Origin: Rhodopirellula sp.
Lineage (GTDB): Bacteria; Planctomycetota; Planctomycetia; Pirellulales; Pirellulaceae
DNA: 43,410 nt
Assembly: GCA_002698965.1 (NCBI GenBank)
Contig: PAAT01000012.1
Span: forward strand, 1 to 43,410
Direction: 5' to 3'
This document shows, piece after piece, positions 42,270-43,410 of this stretch. The translations under genes were made by a program, and so were the position numbers. A model generated the notes under the pieces. It did not search any database. It had not been told where the DNA came from and saw nothing but the letters and a program-made list of their open reading frames with translations. Every line of letters starts with the position of its first letter. Positions within the stretch are counted from its first letter, which is position 1.

Positions 42270-42860
42270 ATGCCAATTTTGGAATTGTTAAATCAAGCAG
42301 AGATCTGGGTCAGCGCCGTAGTCCTGCTCATCTGTTTAATCTCACTAAGATGGGTTCTGGCGAACCGCAATAGTAAACGACAAAATCCAGATGCGCTACA
42401 GGCTAATCTAACGATAGACATCGAGAAATTACCTTTAATGCCAGTAATCTGTGAACCATTTCGCATAGAAATATATGGTAGTCCCGTTCGAATTCGCGCC
42501 TTGGTTCTGGCCCCCATCGGCCGCGGAAAGTCATTACCTAAGAAAGGACATTTAGGAAATATCCTGAACCATTTTATGCCAAACTTTACTGCGATTCTGG
42601 AAACGCATCAGCCTATTTTTCGCCAATGGCCTGAGCAATTAAGTTCCAGCGGATTCATTCAGTCGTTTTTTAACAATTTGGCTATCCCTAACAAAGGGCA
42701 GGGAACCGTTTGGTGTAGTCTGGCCGGAAAAATCGAAGTGTTTGGTAATAGTTACCTCATTGGCTTGGTTTGCAACACCGACGAACCTAACAGCCTGAGC
42801 CAAATAACAGTACAACGCTCTGGACAGTGGCTAGATATCCTGAGAATTCATCAAACGTAA
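42270..42860 (+). CDS. Membrane-anchored protein of unknown function
   Basis: A 196-residue protein with one N-terminal transmembrane helix (about 12-30, WVSAVVLLICLISLRWVL), then a basic cytoplasmic or periplasmic stretch and a globular domain with alternating hydrophobic residues (MPVICEPFRIEIYG, RIRALVLAPIG). No motif or active site is recognised. GAAGG abuts the ATG. It starts 53 nt after the secreted multidomain gene and 15 nt before the glycerate kinase ATG, so all three probably share a transcript. Confidence 0.75.
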   Translation: MPILELLNQAEIWVSAVVLLICLISLRWVLANRNSKRQNPDALQANLTIDIEKLPLMPVICEPFRIEIYGSPVRIRALVLAPIGRGKSLPKKGHLGNILNHFMPNFTAILETHQPIFRQWPEQLSSSGFIQSFFNNLAIPNKGQGTVWCSLAGKIEVFGNSYLIGLVCNTDEPNSLSQITVQRSGQWLDILRIHQT

Positions 42861-42875
42861 AGGAACGCCACTGAA

Positions 42876-43410
42876 ATGACATCATTAGCAACGGATGCGA
42901 AAGCTATTTGGCAGGCGGGAGTGGACGCTGTGGATAGCAAACAACTCACAGAAGCCGCCATTACCTATACGCAACAGTCACTTCAAGTCGGCAAGCAACA
43001 CTACCCTCTCACCGCCAACAGTCGTATTTTTGTCATCGGTGCGGGCAAGGCTGGAAACGGTATGGCTCGCGGAGTCATCACTGCCTTGGAAGGCTCAGGG
43101 CTTTCAGTTTCAGGTTGGGTCAACGTACCGGATGATTGCGTCGAAGCACTTCCCAATATTAGGTTACACGGAGCAAGGCCCGCAGGAGTTAATGAACCGA
43201 CAGATCAAGGAGTGCAGGGCACCTCTAAAATCATAGGTCTTTTGCAACAGGCAAAGGCGACTGACGTTTGCATCTGCCTGATTTCAGGAGGCGGGTCAGC
43301 ATTACTGCCCTTGCCTATTAGAAAAATCACACTTGCCGATCTGCAGCATCTAACTCGCAAGCTAAGTAGTGCTGGTGCCAACATCGAACAACTCAACTCT
43401 GTTCGTAAAA
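42876..43410 (+). CDS. Glycerate 2-kinase (DUF4147/MOFRL family), partial
   Basis: The frame is open from the ATG at 42876 to the window end (178 whole codons plus one base). The N-terminus has MTSLATDAKAIWQAGVDAV, a GAGKAGNGMA motif near 57-66, LISGGGSALLPLP near 136-148 and LSSAGANIEQLNSVRK near the end. These are hallmarks of the class-II glycerate 2-kinase (often annotated hydroxypyruvate reductase), which phosphorylates D-glycerate to 2-phosphoglycerate; the C-terminal MOFRL domain is missing. AAGGA at 42860-42864 is the ribosome-binding site, overlapping the last base of the previous gene's stop codon. Confidence 0.92.
   Translation, partial: MTSLATDAKAIWQAGVDAVDSKQLTEAAITYTQQSLQVGKQHYPLTANSRIFVIGAGKAGNGMARGVITALEGSGLSVSGWVNVPDDCVEALPNIRLHGARPAGVNEPTDQGVQGTSKIIGLLQQAKATDVCICLISGGGSALLPLPIRKITLADLQHLTRKLSSAGANIEQLNSVRK

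Noticed and set aside
42895..43236. 113-residue plus-strand frame at the right end
   Set aside because: The overlapping frame starting at 42876 contains the glycerate 2-kinase motifs and a ribosome-binding site; this one is an out-of-frame shadow.
1..43410. Mobile elements, phage, CRISPR or tRNA-associated integration
   Set aside because: I found no transposase, integrase, regularly spaced repeats or tRNA cloverleaf, and base composition shows no clear island.

Overview
The window is chromosomal DNA from a planctomycete, most likely of the Planctomycetales/Pirellulales type. The signs are moderate GC and protein families that are abundant in that phylum: DUF1501, DUF1549/DUF1553, beta-propeller/HEAT/CxxCH cytochromes of the Pirellula/Verrucomicrobium type, DUF11-repeat surface proteins, an ECF sigma factor with an unusual partner, and Tat-like leaders. 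The genus cannot be fixed from sequence alone. No tRNA, rRNA, IS element, integrase or CRISPR array was seen.

Layout. 1-2227 (minus strand): an EF-hand protein cut by the window edge (probably a CotH-type protein), a DUF4956 membrane protein and a secreted esterase. 2459-11423: a secreted ceramidase-like hydrolase and two tandem ~1000-residue propeller/HEAT/cytochrome c proteins, facing a Tat-exported DUF1501 protein. 11718-21163 (minus): a GH105-like hydrolase, a DUF11-repeat protein, an M50 protease, a DMT permease, a CrtI/PYROXD2-like oxidoreductase and a four-domain S1 protein. 21430-23077 (plus): an unknown protein, a zinc-ribbon membrane protein and thioredoxin.

23510-26639 (plus) is a compact acyl-chain island: FabZ-like dehydratase, extended acyl carrier protein, a second FabZ-like protein whose catalytic His position is Tyr, and a ketosynthase. 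Intercistronic gaps here are full of hairpins, and the leader of the ketosynthase gene contains two mutually exclusive pairings. The island ends at a strong bidirectional terminator shared with a small lipoprotein gene. An MsbA-type ABC exporter follows.

29216-29946 is the largest non-coding stretch. It holds a near-perfect sigma-54 promoter, a 16-bp hairpin, a tandem repeat and a terminator-like hairpin, so it looks like a small RNA or a long regulated leader. After it come a secreted DUF1549/DUF1553 protein plus DUF1501 partner, a terminator, and then an ECF sigma factor almost touching a membrane protein. That protein carries an anti-sigma-like cytoplasmic tail fused to a second copy of DUF1549/DUF1553. 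My best candidate for an undescribed system is this one: a sigma factor held by a membrane-bound version of the neighbouring exported redox-type protein.

The right end carries a MATE transporter, a Ser/Thr kinase fused to a degenerate receiver domain, a small coiled-coil protein, a large secreted carbohydrate-related protein, a membrane-anchored unknown, and the start of a glycerate 2-kinase (MOFRL family) that runs off the window.
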